DNA of 36,074 nucleotides from an uncultured Prevotella sp. Its GTDB lineage: Bacteria > Bacteroidota > Bacteroidia > Bacteroidales > Bacteroidaceae. The position numbers and the translations under genes were made by a program. How positions within the stretch are numbered: position 1 is the stretch's first letter; each line of letters opens with the position of its first letter. Positions 1 through 6,743 of this stretch are shown here, in pieces. The stretch is taken from positions 1-36,074 of the forward strand of contig NZ_CAMJFM010000025.1 of NCBI RefSeq assembly GCF_946404925.1, in the 5' to 3' direction. The notes beneath the pieces were generated by a model, which saw nothing but the letters and a program-made list of their open reading frames with translations, searched no databases and was not told the DNA's origin.

Positions 1-50
1 AAGACAGCAGATTTACAGTCTGCCCCATTTGGCCACTCTGGAAAACACCC
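1..50 (-). tRNA. tRNA-Tyr (GTA), cut by the window edge
   Basis: On the minus strand the gene begins GGGTGTTTTCC and carries the anticodon-loop sequence CTGTAAATC, so the anticodon is GTA (Tyr). The D-arm and anticodon arm are visible; the long variable arm, T-arm and 3' acceptor strand lie beyond the window. It lies 40 bp downstream of tRNA-Thr and is probably cotranscribed with it. Confidence 0.9.
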
Positions 51-90
51 AAGCCATTTTGCTCTTGCGAGCTTACATCCTCCTTCCTTG

Positions 91-164
91 AGCCTCTTGT
101 CGGATTCGAACCAACGACCCCGAGATTACAAATCACGTGCTCTGGCCAACTGAGCTAAAGAGGC
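91..164 (-). tRNA. tRNA-Thr (TGT)
   Basis: The minus strand reads GCCTCTTTAGCTCAGTTGG at the 5' end and closes with AAGAGGC plus a discriminator base, which gives a perfect 7-bp acceptor stem. The anticodon loop is TTTGTAA (anticodon TGT) and the T-arm contains GGTTCGAATCC. CCA is not encoded. It precedes tRNA-Tyr on the same strand and follows hpf. Confidence 0.95.
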
Positions 165-172
165 TTTTCTAA

Positions 173-226
173 GCAGCCGTTCTCTGTTTCAGATTTACGA
201 CCTGTCGGAAAACGGCTGCAAAGTTA
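173..226 (-). promoter_or_regulatory. Promoter and leader inverted repeat of the tRNA operon
   Basis: A Bacteroidetes -7 box TAACTTTG lies at 219-226 on the minus strand, about 55 nt upstream of tRNA-Thr. The start of the leader (211-219, GCAGCCGTT on the minus strand) is exactly complementary to 173-181, just before the tRNA, giving a 9-bp stem with a 29-nt loop. A role in tRNA precursor folding or processing is inference. Confidence 0.6.
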
Positions 227-266
227 CGACTTATTTTTGAATTACCAAAACTTTTTCGAGTTTTTT

Positions 267-566
267 TTATCTATTTCTCAATTTTTCCTTGAATTTCGTC
301 AGTTGAGCCCTCATTGAATCCACACAAAGGTCGATTCCTTCCTCAAAAGTGTCGCAAGTCTTCTCTACGAAGAGCGTGTTTCCTGGAACGAAAACCTCAA
401 GACTAGCTTCCTTATTCTGAGCAGTGGCTGGCTTGACTACTTTTAGTTGCACCTCTACTTTCTGTATATCCTCAAACGATTTTTCTAACTTGGCGACCTT
501 CTTTTCGATGAACGCCTCTAACTTCTCGGTAGCGTCGAAGTGGATCGACTTGATCTTAATCTCCAT
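267..566 (-). CDS. hpf: Ribosome hibernation promoting factor (short HPF/RaiA family)
   Basis: This 99-residue protein belongs to the HPF/RaiA (YfiA) family, which binds the small ribosomal subunit and inactivates or dimerises ribosomes in slow growth. The beta-alpha-beta-beta-beta-alpha layout is visible: MEIKIKSIHF strand, a Lys/Glu-rich helix (about 14-30), strands at about 36-46 and 52-70, then a C-terminal helix of about residues 74-95. There is no C-terminal dimerisation domain, so it is the short form. It is read after rpsU and xerC on the same strand, an arrangement that links ribosome-associated functions in Bacteroidales. It has an unusually good Shine-Dalgarno for this phylum (571-577). 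A promoter of its own was not identified. Confidence 0.9.
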   Translation of the reverse strand: MEIKIKSIHFDATEKLEAFIEKKVAKLEKSFEDIQKVEVQLKVVKPATAQNKEASLEVFVPGNTLFVEKTCDTFEEGIDLCVDSMRAQLTKFKEKLRNR

Positions 567-570
567 AATT

Positions 571-577
571 ACCTCCT
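571..577 (-). promoter_or_regulatory. Strong Shine-Dalgarno of hpf
   Basis: AGGAGGT on the minus strand lies 4 nt before the hpf ATG. Most genes in this window, as in Bacteroidota generally, lack such a site, so it stands out and fixes the hpf start. Confidence 0.7.
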
Positions 578-604
578 ATTTTAAATAGTTATTAATAAAA
601 AGGT

Positions 605-1486
605 TCAGGCTCTAGGGTGAGCCTCTTTGTAAATTCGCTTTAGTTGCTCAAACGTGGTGTGGGTATAAATCTCGGTTGTACTAACACTTTCGTGTCCTAA
701 CAAACTCTTGATTGTTTCCAACCCCGCACCGTTATTAAGCATGGCAGTGGCAAACGTGTGCCTTAGCACATGTGGCGAACGTTTCTTCAGCGATGTAACC
801 ATCGACAGATACTTACGTACTATCTGGTAAACCTGATCGCCCGAAATGCGTTCTCCCTTGTCACTCAGAAACAAAGCACCGTTGGTTTCGCCGAACTCTT
901 CTTGGCGTTTTGCCTTGTAGTTCTTTAGCGCTTCGGCTAGCTCAACCCCAAAGGGCACTATGCGCTGCTTGTTTCTTTTTCCCGTAACCTTTAGTTGTGC
1001 TGCCTCAAAATCGATGTCTTTATCATCCAGACCTATCAGTTCCGAACGTCTCAAACCGGCTTCGTAGAATAGTAATAATATGGTACGTGCGCGTACATTA
1101 TTAAAAGAACTATCCCACTCCAGTCCGTCAAGCAGACGATCCATTTCTCCTTCGCGAAGGAATTGCGGCAGTGGTTTTGACTTTTTAGGTCCCGTCACAG
1201 CATGGGCGGGATCCTTCTTAACCAGTTCTCTTTTTAGGGCAAAGCGGTAAAAGGAACGCAGTGCACTCAAATTCTTGTTAATTGTTGAGGCAGAGTTTCC
1301 TTTATCCATCAGACTCTCCATCCAGTCGCGGATCAGATCGGTATCAACCGAATCTATAGAGAGACCATTATCCCTAAAAGTCAGATACGAGTCGAATGCC
1401 CTCAGGCTTTCCTCGTATGTCTGCACTGTCTGCGGAGATGCATTCCGCTCATAGCGCAGGTAGTCCAGAAACTGGTCAATCATCAT
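605..1486 (-). CDS. xerC: Tyrosine recombinase, XerC/XerD type
   Basis: This 293-residue protein has the size and layout of XerC/XerD, which resolve chromosome dimers at dif. A SAM-like core-binding domain occupies about residues 1-90 and the catalytic domain about 110-293. Catalytic residues are visible: Arg in GLRRSEL, Lys in the TGKRNKQR hairpin, HxxR in HVLRH, His in LLGHESV and the nucleophilic Tyr in IYTH near the C-terminus. It lies between rpsU and hpf, the stable Bacteroidales position, which argues for a housekeeping recombinase rather than a mobile-element integrase. ATG codons at 1486 and 1483 are both possible starts. Whether it is the XerC or XerD partner cannot be told from this sequence alone. 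Confidence 0.85.
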   Translation of the reverse strand: MMIDQFLDYLRYERNASPQTVQTYEESLRAFDSYLTFRDNGLSIDSVDTDLIRDWMESLMDKGNSASTINKNLSALRSFYRFALKRELVKKDPAHAVTGPKKSKPLPQFLREGEMDRLLDGLEWDSSFNNVRARTILLLFYEAGLRRSELIGLDDKDIDFEAAQLKVTGKRNKQRIVPFGVELAEALKNYKAKRQEEFGETNGALFLSDKGERISGDQVYQIVRKYLSMVTSLKKRSPHVLRHTFATAMLNNGAGLETIKSLLGHESVSTTEIYTHTTFEQLKRIYKEAHPRA

Positions 1487-1561
1487 AAAATCGCAACCTT
1501 TACTTTTTGGGTACGAATTTACGGAAATTTCTCGAAACTACCAAATTTTCGGGGAACTTTT

Positions 1562-1753
1562 TTATTCCTCGTTAGCGCGAAGCTGCTGAACATATACAGC
1601 GTGCTCCATCTTAAGGCGCTTCAGTACAGATGGCTTGTCAAACTGCTGACGACGACGCAGCTCCTTTACAACACCTGTCTTCTCGAACTTTCTCTTGAAC
1701 TTCTTGAGAGCCTTCTCAATGTTCTCGCCTTCTTTTACTGGTACAATAATCAT
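1562..1753 (-). CDS. rpsU: 30S ribosomal protein S21 (bS21)
   Basis: This 63-residue basic protein begins MIIVPVKEGENIEKALKKFK, the conserved N-terminus of bS21, followed by the Arg/Lys-rich RRRQQF segment. In Bacteroidota bS21 sits near the anti-Shine-Dalgarno end of 16S rRNA and is linked to the rarity of Shine-Dalgarno use in the phylum (family knowledge). It is the first gene of the rpsU-xerC-hpf series. Its own promoter is at 1822-1829, giving a leader of about 60 nt. Confidence 0.96.
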   Translation of the reverse strand: MIIVPVKEGENIEKALKKFKRKFEKTGVVKELRRRQQFDKPSVLKRLKMEHAVYVQQLRANEE

Positions 1754-1821
1754 TTGTTTTGCTTTTAATTATTTTATGTTAAACTTAATGCTTCCAGGCA
1801 TCGCGCCTCGAAAAGCGGGTG

Positions 1822-1829
1822 CAAAGTTA
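1822..1829 (-). promoter_or_regulatory. rpsU promoter (-7 box)
   Basis: TAACTTTG on the minus strand matches the Bacteroidetes -7 consensus TAnnTTTG. A TTG about 20 nt further upstream can serve as the -33 element. Confidence 0.6.
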
Positions 1830-1950
1830 CTGCTTTTTTACAAATCTACCAAGTTTTTACACGATTTTTATTAAATAATTCTCATTTTCTTGCATTTTCA
1901 TACCCTCCTGATACTCAAAAACATACATTTTAGGGATATAATCCTTTACT

Positions 1951-2140
1951 TGAAGGACTCGAGTCCTCTAACCAAAGGATTACAGTCCTCTAGGCAGAGG
2001 ACTGGAGTCCTGCCGTAAGAAGGACTGAACGAAAAACTAGGATAGTAGGTCTATGGTAAGTCTATGGTAGGTCTCAAACCAAGACCTACCATACTACAGT
2101 CCCTGTGTACAAAGGCGTTTTGAGAGATTATGGTAGGTCT
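1951..2140. repeat. Cluster of AGGACT and TATGGTAGGTCT inverted/tandem repeats
   Basis: The gene-free stretch 1870-2144 holds two kinds of repeat. AGGACT/AGTCCT units form a perfect 14-bp palindrome at 1954-1967, a 9-bp stem with a 4-nt loop at 1983-2004, and further palindromic pairs to about 2030. An 11-bp tandem unit (ATGGTAGGTCT-like) runs from 2044. The unit TATGGTAGGTCT at 2063-2074 pairs exactly with 2082-2093 across a 7-nt loop, and a third copy lies at 2129-2140 against the end of the aminopeptidase gene. There is no reading frame or clear terminator T-tract. Confidence 0.8.
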
Positions 2141-2144
2141 TGCA

Positions 2145-3947
2145 TTATATTTTCGCGCAAGCATCTTTAAGCCACGCTTTCTCTTCGTCGTTTAGGTGCG
2201 GAGAAAGCGTGTCGAAAACTCGCTGGTGATACTCGTTGAGCCAATCGATCTCTTCTTGGAGAAGAAGGTCTTTTATAATCGGCGATTTGTCGATTGGACA
2301 CAAGGTTAGCGATTCGAATTGGAGGAATTGACCAAACTCTGTTTCCTTGTATGGAGTTATCAGCAAAGTATTTTCTATGCGCACGCCAAATTCGCCTTCG
2401 AGATAAACTCCTGGTTCATCGGTAATTGTCATGCCTGCTACCAATGGTGCAGGTTTCCATTCCATGCGGAATTGGTGAGGGCCTTCGTGCACATTAAGAT
2501 AGGTACCCACTCCATGACCCGTGCCGTGAAAATAGTTAAGCCCCTCACGCCACATAGCCTCACGAGCCAGGATATCTATCTGCGTGCCGCTGGCACCAGA
2601 AGGAAACTTGCAGAGTTCTATCTGAATATGACCTTTGAGCACCAAGGTGTATACTTTCTTCTGTTCTTCTGTTAATGGGCCCAAAGCGATGGTACGGGTG
2701 ATATCTGTGGTGCCATCAAGATACTGTGCGCCACTATCAAGCAGCAAGAAGCCTTCTGGTTTCAACGGAATATCTGTCTCTAGTGTTGCCTCGTAGTGAA
2801 CGATGGCGCCATGAGCCTGATAGCCAGCGATGGTATCGAAAGAGATATCGCGGAAGTCAGGCTGTTCAGCTCTGAGCGATGTAAGCTTCTGATCTACAGA
2901 GATTTCTGTTAATGATACTGACCCCACCCCTGGCCCCTCCCCTACAGGGGCGGGGATTTCTTTTTGTAGCCAATATAGAAATTTTACCATAGCGATGCCA
3001 TCTTTCAGCATCGCAGATTTAAAACCCGCAATTTCAGTTGGGTTCTTAATGGTTTTCATTCGTTTTACAGGCGATTCGGCCTCAACTATTTCGCGACTTA
3101 CTTGCTTATAGAGCGTATAGTTAACCTCATCGGGATCGAGCAGGATGTTATACTCAAAGTAATCCTTCAATCCTTTGGTCACATCCTCATATGGTGCCAC
3201 GGCAATTCCTTCGGTTTTCAGATAGCTCTCAACCTCGGGAGTAAGTTTCACCTTATTTATATATAAGGTAACATCTTTCGACGAAATGAGCAGATAGCTG
3301 ACAAATACTGGATTACAATGAACGTCAGTCCCACGCAGGTTCAAGGTCCAGGCGATATCATCGAGGGCCGACATCAACATGCCATCAGCATGCTTTTCGC
3401 GTAGCGCCTTGCGGATGCGGGCAATCTTGCTGCCACAGCTCTCGCCAGCATATTTCAGCGGATAAAGTTCTACAGGATTCTCTGGGATGGGTGGGCGATT
3501 GGTCCATATCTGAGCCAGAGGATCGAGATTGGTGCGAAGCGTGATGCCGCCTTGCTGACGAAGGTCGGATATCAGTTCCTTCACGAAGCTGGCCGAGTTC
3601 ACCATGCCATCTGCAGCAACCTCGGCACCAGCACCACATTCCTTGCCAATCCATTCGGCGATGGTAGGCGTTCCAGGCATCTTGAGTTTCATCAGTTGGA
3701 ACTCTGTACCTTTTAGTTGCTCCTCAGCAGCAATGAAATATCTTGAATCGGTCCAGAGCGCTGCCGAGGTAAGTGTAACAACTGCAGTTCCGGCCGAGCC
3801 GTTAAATCCGGAAACAAACTCGCGCCCCTTCCAATGGTTGGGCACATATTCGCCCTGATGAGGGTCGGTACTGGGGAATATAAACGCGGCAAGATGCTCG
3901 CGCTTCATCACCTCGCGGAGGGCTTCTATTCGTTGATTGACAGTCAT
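2145..3947 (-). CDS. pepP: Xaa-Pro aminopeptidase (aminopeptidase P, M24B family)
   Basis: This 600-residue peptidase has two N-terminal creatinase-like domains (about 1-300) and a C-terminal pita-bread M24 metallopeptidase domain. Metal ligands are visible: Asp in LLLDSGAQY and DGTTDITRT, His in FHGTGHGVG, and Glu in TDEPGVY and GVRIENT. It removes the N-terminal residue from peptides with proline in position 2; no signal peptide is seen, so it is probably cytoplasmic. It is divergent from mdh. Residues of about 331-342 (APVGEGPGVGSV region) are encoded by a GC-rich palindromic repeat and look like an in-frame insertion, because the family usually passes directly from the FLYWL helix to the TEIS segment. 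The start is supported by a promoter 30 nt upstream. Confidence 0.92.
   Translation of the reverse strand: MTVNQRIEALREVMKREHLAAFIFPSTDPHQGEYVPNHWKGREFVSGFNGSAGTAVVTLTSAALWTDSRYFIAAEEQLKGTEFQLMKLKMPGTPTIAEWIGKECGAGAEVAADGMVNSASFVKELISDLRQQGGITLRTNLDPLAQIWTNRPPIPENPVELYPLKYAGESCGSKIARIRKALREKHADGMLMSALDDIAWTLNLRGTDVHCNPVFVSYLLISSKDVTLYINKVKLTPEVESYLKTEGIAVAPYEDVTKGLKDYFEYNILLDPDEVNYTLYKQVSREIVEAESPVKRMKTIKNPTEIAGFKSAMLKDGIAMVKFLYWLQKEIPAPVGEGPGVGSVSLTEISVDQKLTSLRAEQPDFRDISFDTIAGYQAHGAIVHYEATLETDIPLKPEGFLLLDSGAQYLDGTTDITRTIALGPLTEEQKKVYTLVLKGHIQIELCKFPSGASGTQIDILAREAMWREGLNYFHGTGHGVGTYLNVHEGPHQFRMEWKPAPLVAGMTITDEPGVYLEGEFGVRIENTLLITPYKETEFGQFLQFESLTLCPIDKSPIIKDLLLQEEIDWLNEYHQRVFDTLSPHLNDEEKAWLKDACAKI
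2922..2955. repeat. GC-rich palindromic repeat inside the aminopeptidase gene
   Basis: A run of C4/C5 and G4 blocks (ccccacccc, ggcccctccccta, caggggcgggg) forms an imperfect hairpin: CCCCGCCCCT and AGGGGAGGGG on the coding strand, 3 nt apart, with one mismatch. Composition is far more GC-rich than the flanking DNA, and the frame is kept. Dispersed repeats of this type occur between genes in Prevotella-like genomes (from memory). Confidence 0.65.
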
Positions 3948-3976
3948 CTTTATCTGATTTTGTAATTTCGAGATTA

Positions 3977-3984
3977 CAAAGGTA
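3977..3984 (-). promoter_or_regulatory. Aminopeptidase P promoter (-7 box)
   Basis: TACCTTTG on the minus strand fits TAnnTTTG and lies 29 nt before the pepP ATG, back to back with the mdh promoter. Confidence 0.6.
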
Positions 3985-4059
3985 CGAAATTAGCAGCAGA
4001 AAATGCCACGATTAACACAGATTAATAATAAAAATCGGCATTATATGAGTTCTTTTTTG

Positions 4060-4067
4060 TAACTTTG
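4060..4067 (+). promoter_or_regulatory. mdh promoter (-7 box)
   Basis: TAACTTTG fits TAnnTTTG and lies 34 nt before the mdh ATG. The divergent 3948-4101 spacer holds this and the pepP promoter and nothing else that I can see. Confidence 0.65.
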
Positions 4068-4101
4068 CAGCACTTTAGATAAACAATTTAAAAATACAAT
4101 T

Positions 4102-5088
4102 ATGGCTTTTTTAACTAACGAGAAATTGGTGATTGTTGGTGCCGGTGGTATGATCGGTTCTAACATGGTACAGAGTGTGCTGATGCTGGGTCTTACTCCC
4201 AACATTTGTTTGTATGATATCTATGAGCCAGGTGTTCATGGTGTTTACGATGAGATGTGTCATTGCGCTTTCCCAGGTGCAAACATTTCTTATACTGTAG
4301 ATCCTAAGGAGGCTTTCACAGGTGCTAAGTACATCATCTCTTCAGGTGGTGCTCCACGTAAGGAGGGTATGACCCGTGAGGATCTGCTGAAGGGCAACTG
4401 CCAGATTGCAGCTGACTTCGGTGAGAACATCAAGAAGTACTGCCCAGACGTTAAGCACGTTGTAGTTATCTTCAACCCAGCTGACGTAACAGCTCTTACA
4501 GCTCTGATCCACTCAGGTTTGAAGCCCAACCAGCTGACCTCTCTGGCAGCTCTCGACTCTACCCGTCTGCAGCAGCAGCTGGCTCAGGAGTTCGGTGTAC
4601 AGCAGGACAAGGTTACTAACGCTTACACTTACGGTGGTCACGGTGAGCAGATGGCAGTATTTGCCAGCAAGGCTCTCATCGATGGTAAGCCTCTGTCAGA
4701 GCTTTCACTCTCTGCTGAGCGTTGGGCTGAGATTAAGCACATGACCACACAGGGTGGTAGCAACATCATTAAGCTCCGTGGCCGTTCATCATTCCAGAGC
4801 CCTGCATATCAGGCTGTTAAGATGATCGAGGGCGCTATGGGCGGTGAGCCATTCAAGTGGCCTGCTGGTTGCTATGTTAACGCTTATGGCTTCAAGAACG
4901 TGATGATGGCTATGCCTACCGTTATCGACAAGGACGGCGTACACTTCACTCAGCCTGAGGGTACTGCTGAGGAGATGGCTGCTCTGCAGGCTTCTTACGA
5001 GCACCTTCAGAAGATGCGCGACGAGATTATCTCGCTCGGTATCATCCCTGCCGTTGAGGATTGGGGTAAGGACAATGCAAACCTGTAA
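4102..5088 (+). CDS. mdh: Malate dehydrogenase (LDH/MDH superfamily)
   Basis: This 328-residue protein interconverts malate and oxaloacetate with NAD(H); in fermenting Bacteroidales it serves the reductive branch to succinate and propionate. The NAD-binding GxGxxG-like motif GAGGMIGSN is at residues 12-20, YDIYE binds the cofactor ribose, and the substrate-binding region contains APRKEGMTREDLLKGN (catalytic-loop Arg), FNPADV, LDSTRLQQQLA and the active-site His in YGGHGEQM. Codon use is strongly biased, as expected for a highly expressed gene. It is followed 6 bp later by the gamma-carbonic anhydrase gene, probably in one transcript. Confidence 0.93.
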   Translation: MAFLTNEKLVIVGAGGMIGSNMVQSVLMLGLTPNICLYDIYEPGVHGVYDEMCHCAFPGANISYTVDPKEAFTGAKYIISSGGAPRKEGMTREDLLKGNCQIAADFGENIKKYCPDVKHVVVIFNPADVTALTALIHSGLKPNQLTSLAALDSTRLQQQLAQEFGVQQDKVTNAYTYGGHGEQMAVFASKALIDGKPLSELSLSAERWAEIKHMTTQGGSNIIKLRGRSSFQSPAYQAVKMIEGAMGGEPFKWPAGCYVNAYGFKNVMMAMPTVIDKDGVHFTQPEGTAEEMAALQASYEHLQKMRDEIISLGIIPAVEDWGKDNANL

Positions 5089-5094
5089 TTAGGT

Positions 5095-5622
5095 ATGGCT
5101 TTGATCAAATCATATCGCGGTCTCGCTCCTAAATGGGGGCGAGACTGCTATTTTTCAGAGAACGCTACGATTGTGGGCGATGTAACCATGGGCGATGAGT
5201 GCTCGGTGTGGTTCAACGCCGTGGTTCGTGGCGATGTAGCTCCCATCACCATTGGCAACTGCACCAACATCCAGGATGGCAGTTGCATACATGTTACCCA
5301 CGAGACGGGACCCACACATATTGGCAATTACGTAACCATAGGACATAACGTTACCGTACATGCCTGCACCATCCACGATAACGCCTTGATAGGTATGGGC
5401 TCAACCCTGCTCGATGGATGCGAGGTGGGCGAAGGCAGCATTGTGGCCGCTGGCGCTTTGGTTCTGCAGAATACCAAGATTCCTGCTGGCGAGATTTGGG
5501 GCGGTGTACCAGCCAAATACATCAAACCCGTACGTCCTGGCCAAACAGATAATGCCAAACACTACGTGGCCTACTCCAAATTCTATTTGGAGGAAGGCGA
5601 AACAGAACCAACAAAATTCTAA
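5095..5622 (+). CDS. Gamma-carbonic anhydrase family hexapeptide-repeat protein
   Basis: This 175-residue left-handed beta-helix protein is built of hexapeptide repeats (for example GDVTMGDECSVW, GNYVTIGHNVTVHAC, MGSTLLDGCEVGEGSIVAAGA). It is of the YrdA/PaaY/CaiE group related to Cam-type gamma-carbonic anhydrases. Three His that could bind metal at the trimer interface are present (HVTHE and IGHNVTVH). Carbonic anhydrase activity is plausible but many relatives have other or unknown roles. It is 6 bp downstream of mdh; a CO2/bicarbonate link to carboxylation of C3 acids is inference. Its stop is only 2 bp from the stop of the convergent metallophosphoesterase, so no terminator fits between them. 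Confidence 0.85.
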   Translation: MALIKSYRGLAPKWGRDCYFSENATIVGDVTMGDECSVWFNAVVRGDVAPITIGNCTNIQDGSCIHVTHETGPTHIGNYVTIGHNVTVHACTIHDNALIGMGSTLLDGCEVGEGSIVAAGALVLQNTKIPAGEIWGGVPAKYIKPVRPGQTDNAKHYVAYSKFYLEEGETEPTKF

Positions 5623-5624
5623 GT

Positions 5625-6734
5625 TTATTTCAGCGTAGCTACAACGTACTCGCTCTGGGTGCCGATGCGGAACTTGCCGCCCCAGATGCCTAAGCCTGAA
5701 GAGACGTAGAACTGGGTATTGCCACGCTGATGACTACCCCACGAACACTCGTAGATACGATCAGTAATCCATGATATTGGCCATACCTGTCCACGATGGG
5801 TATGGCCACTTAATTGGAAGTCAACGCCCGCAGCCTCGGCACGATCCAGGTTGTAGGGCTGATGGTCGAGGACTATCGTATACCTAGAGGTGAGAGGTGA
5901 GGGGTGAGAGGTGAGAGAATACATTAAGTCCTTGATGGGCTTGCGACGCATGTTGGTGCGATCGTCGCGACCTATGATAACGATGCTGCTATCGATAACG
6001 GCGCTTTCGTCCACCAGCAGATGGATGCCAGCATCCTTATAGAACTGCTTGGCTCCAGGCACACCTGAATAGAACTCATGATTGCCCAGACACGCATAAA
6101 CAGGCGCCTTGAGTCGGCGGAACTCTTCAGCCATCCGCTCTTCGATAATCGGACGCATACTGCCATCGATGATGTCGCCAGCAATCAGTATGAAATCAGG
6201 GTTCTCGGCATTGATCATATCCACCCAACGCGCCAACTCCTTGCGGGGATTATGATAGCCTATATGCAAGTCGCTCGCCATCACGATCTTATACTCGCGA
6301 GACAAGGGCTTATGCGACTTGATCTCTAACGGCACGCGTACCTTATTATTATAATGCAAGTTGCCGTAAACAAAGACGCCCAGCACCAACACAAAGATGC
6401 CCAAAGCGGTGTAGCCATTATGATAGAGCAGCGACTTCGGCACGAGATGGACCAGACGGCCCAAGTCGAGCAAAAGGAATATCATGACCAGATATAACAG
6501 CACGAAAATGGAGGATGTGCCAACCTCGTAGGCCATCTGAGCCACAGACAGAGGCATGCCATCGAACACACGACGGAAGTTGAGAAACAGCATCGCAAAA
6601 CTCAACACGCCAAGGGCAATGACAAGCGACTTCCATAATGCCGACAATGGCAACATAACCCATACATGCCAAGCAATATAGGTTAGAGCCACTAATGGCA
6701 ATAATAGGATTAACAACATCCACATAGATTTCAT
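5625..6734 (-). CDS. Membrane-anchored metallophosphoesterase (YkuE-like)
   Basis: This 369-residue protein has an N-terminal membrane region of three to four helices (about residues 5-135) and a calcineurin-like phosphoesterase domain from about 148. Metal-binding motifs are complete: ASDLHIG, AGDIIDG, LGNHEF, DHQPY and SGHTHRGQ. Relatives act on phosphorylated membrane-associated substrates such as UDP-diacylglucosamine or phospholipids, but the substrate here is not known. It is third in the gltX-waaA operon, 9 bp after waaA, so a lipid A/LPS-related role is a reasonable inference. Residues of about 273-283 (SLTSHPSPLTSR region) are encoded by a heptamer tandem repeat. Confidence 0.88.
   Translation of the reverse strand: MKSMWMLLILLLPLVALTYIAWHVWVMLPLSALWKSLVIALGVLSFAMLFLNFRRVFDGMPLSVAQMAYEVGTSSIFVLLYLVMIFLLLDLGRLVHLVPKSLLYHNGYTALGIFVLVLGVFVYGNLHYNNKVRVPLEIKSHKPLSREYKIVMASDLHIGYHNPRKELARWVDMINAENPDFILIAGDIIDGSMRPIIEERMAEEFRRLKAPVYACLGNHEFYSGVPGAKQFYKDAGIHLLVDESAVIDSSIVIIGRDDRTNMRRKPIKDLMYSLTSHPSPLTSRYTIVLDHQPYNLDRAEAAGVDFQLSGHTHRGQVWPISWITDRIYECSWGSHQRGNTQFYVSSGLGIWGGKFRIGTQSEYVVATLK
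5886..5918. repeat. In-frame AGAGGTG heptamer tandem repeat
   Basis: Four AGAGGTG-type units in tandem (one reads AGGGGTG) plus a partial unit lie inside the metallophosphoesterase gene and encode the Ser/Thr/Pro-rich segment SLTSHPSPLTS. The same heptamer recurs inside the neighbouring waaA at 7099-7124. Confidence 0.85.
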
Positions 6735-6743
6735 ATTTTAAGT

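Noticed and set aside
247..268. Terminator AAAACT-ttttcg-AGTTTT after hpf
   Set aside because: The stem is only six bases and almost wholly A/T; too weak to call, although some stop before the tRNA promoter is expected.
605..1486. Mobile-element integrase or integrated element at the tRNA genes
   Set aside because: The recombinase is in the conserved rpsU-hpf setting, and no direct repeats or cargo genes were seen next to the tRNAs.
1951..2140. CRISPR array
   Set aside because: Units are short, palindromic and irregularly spaced, with no constant repeat and spacer lengths and no cas genes.
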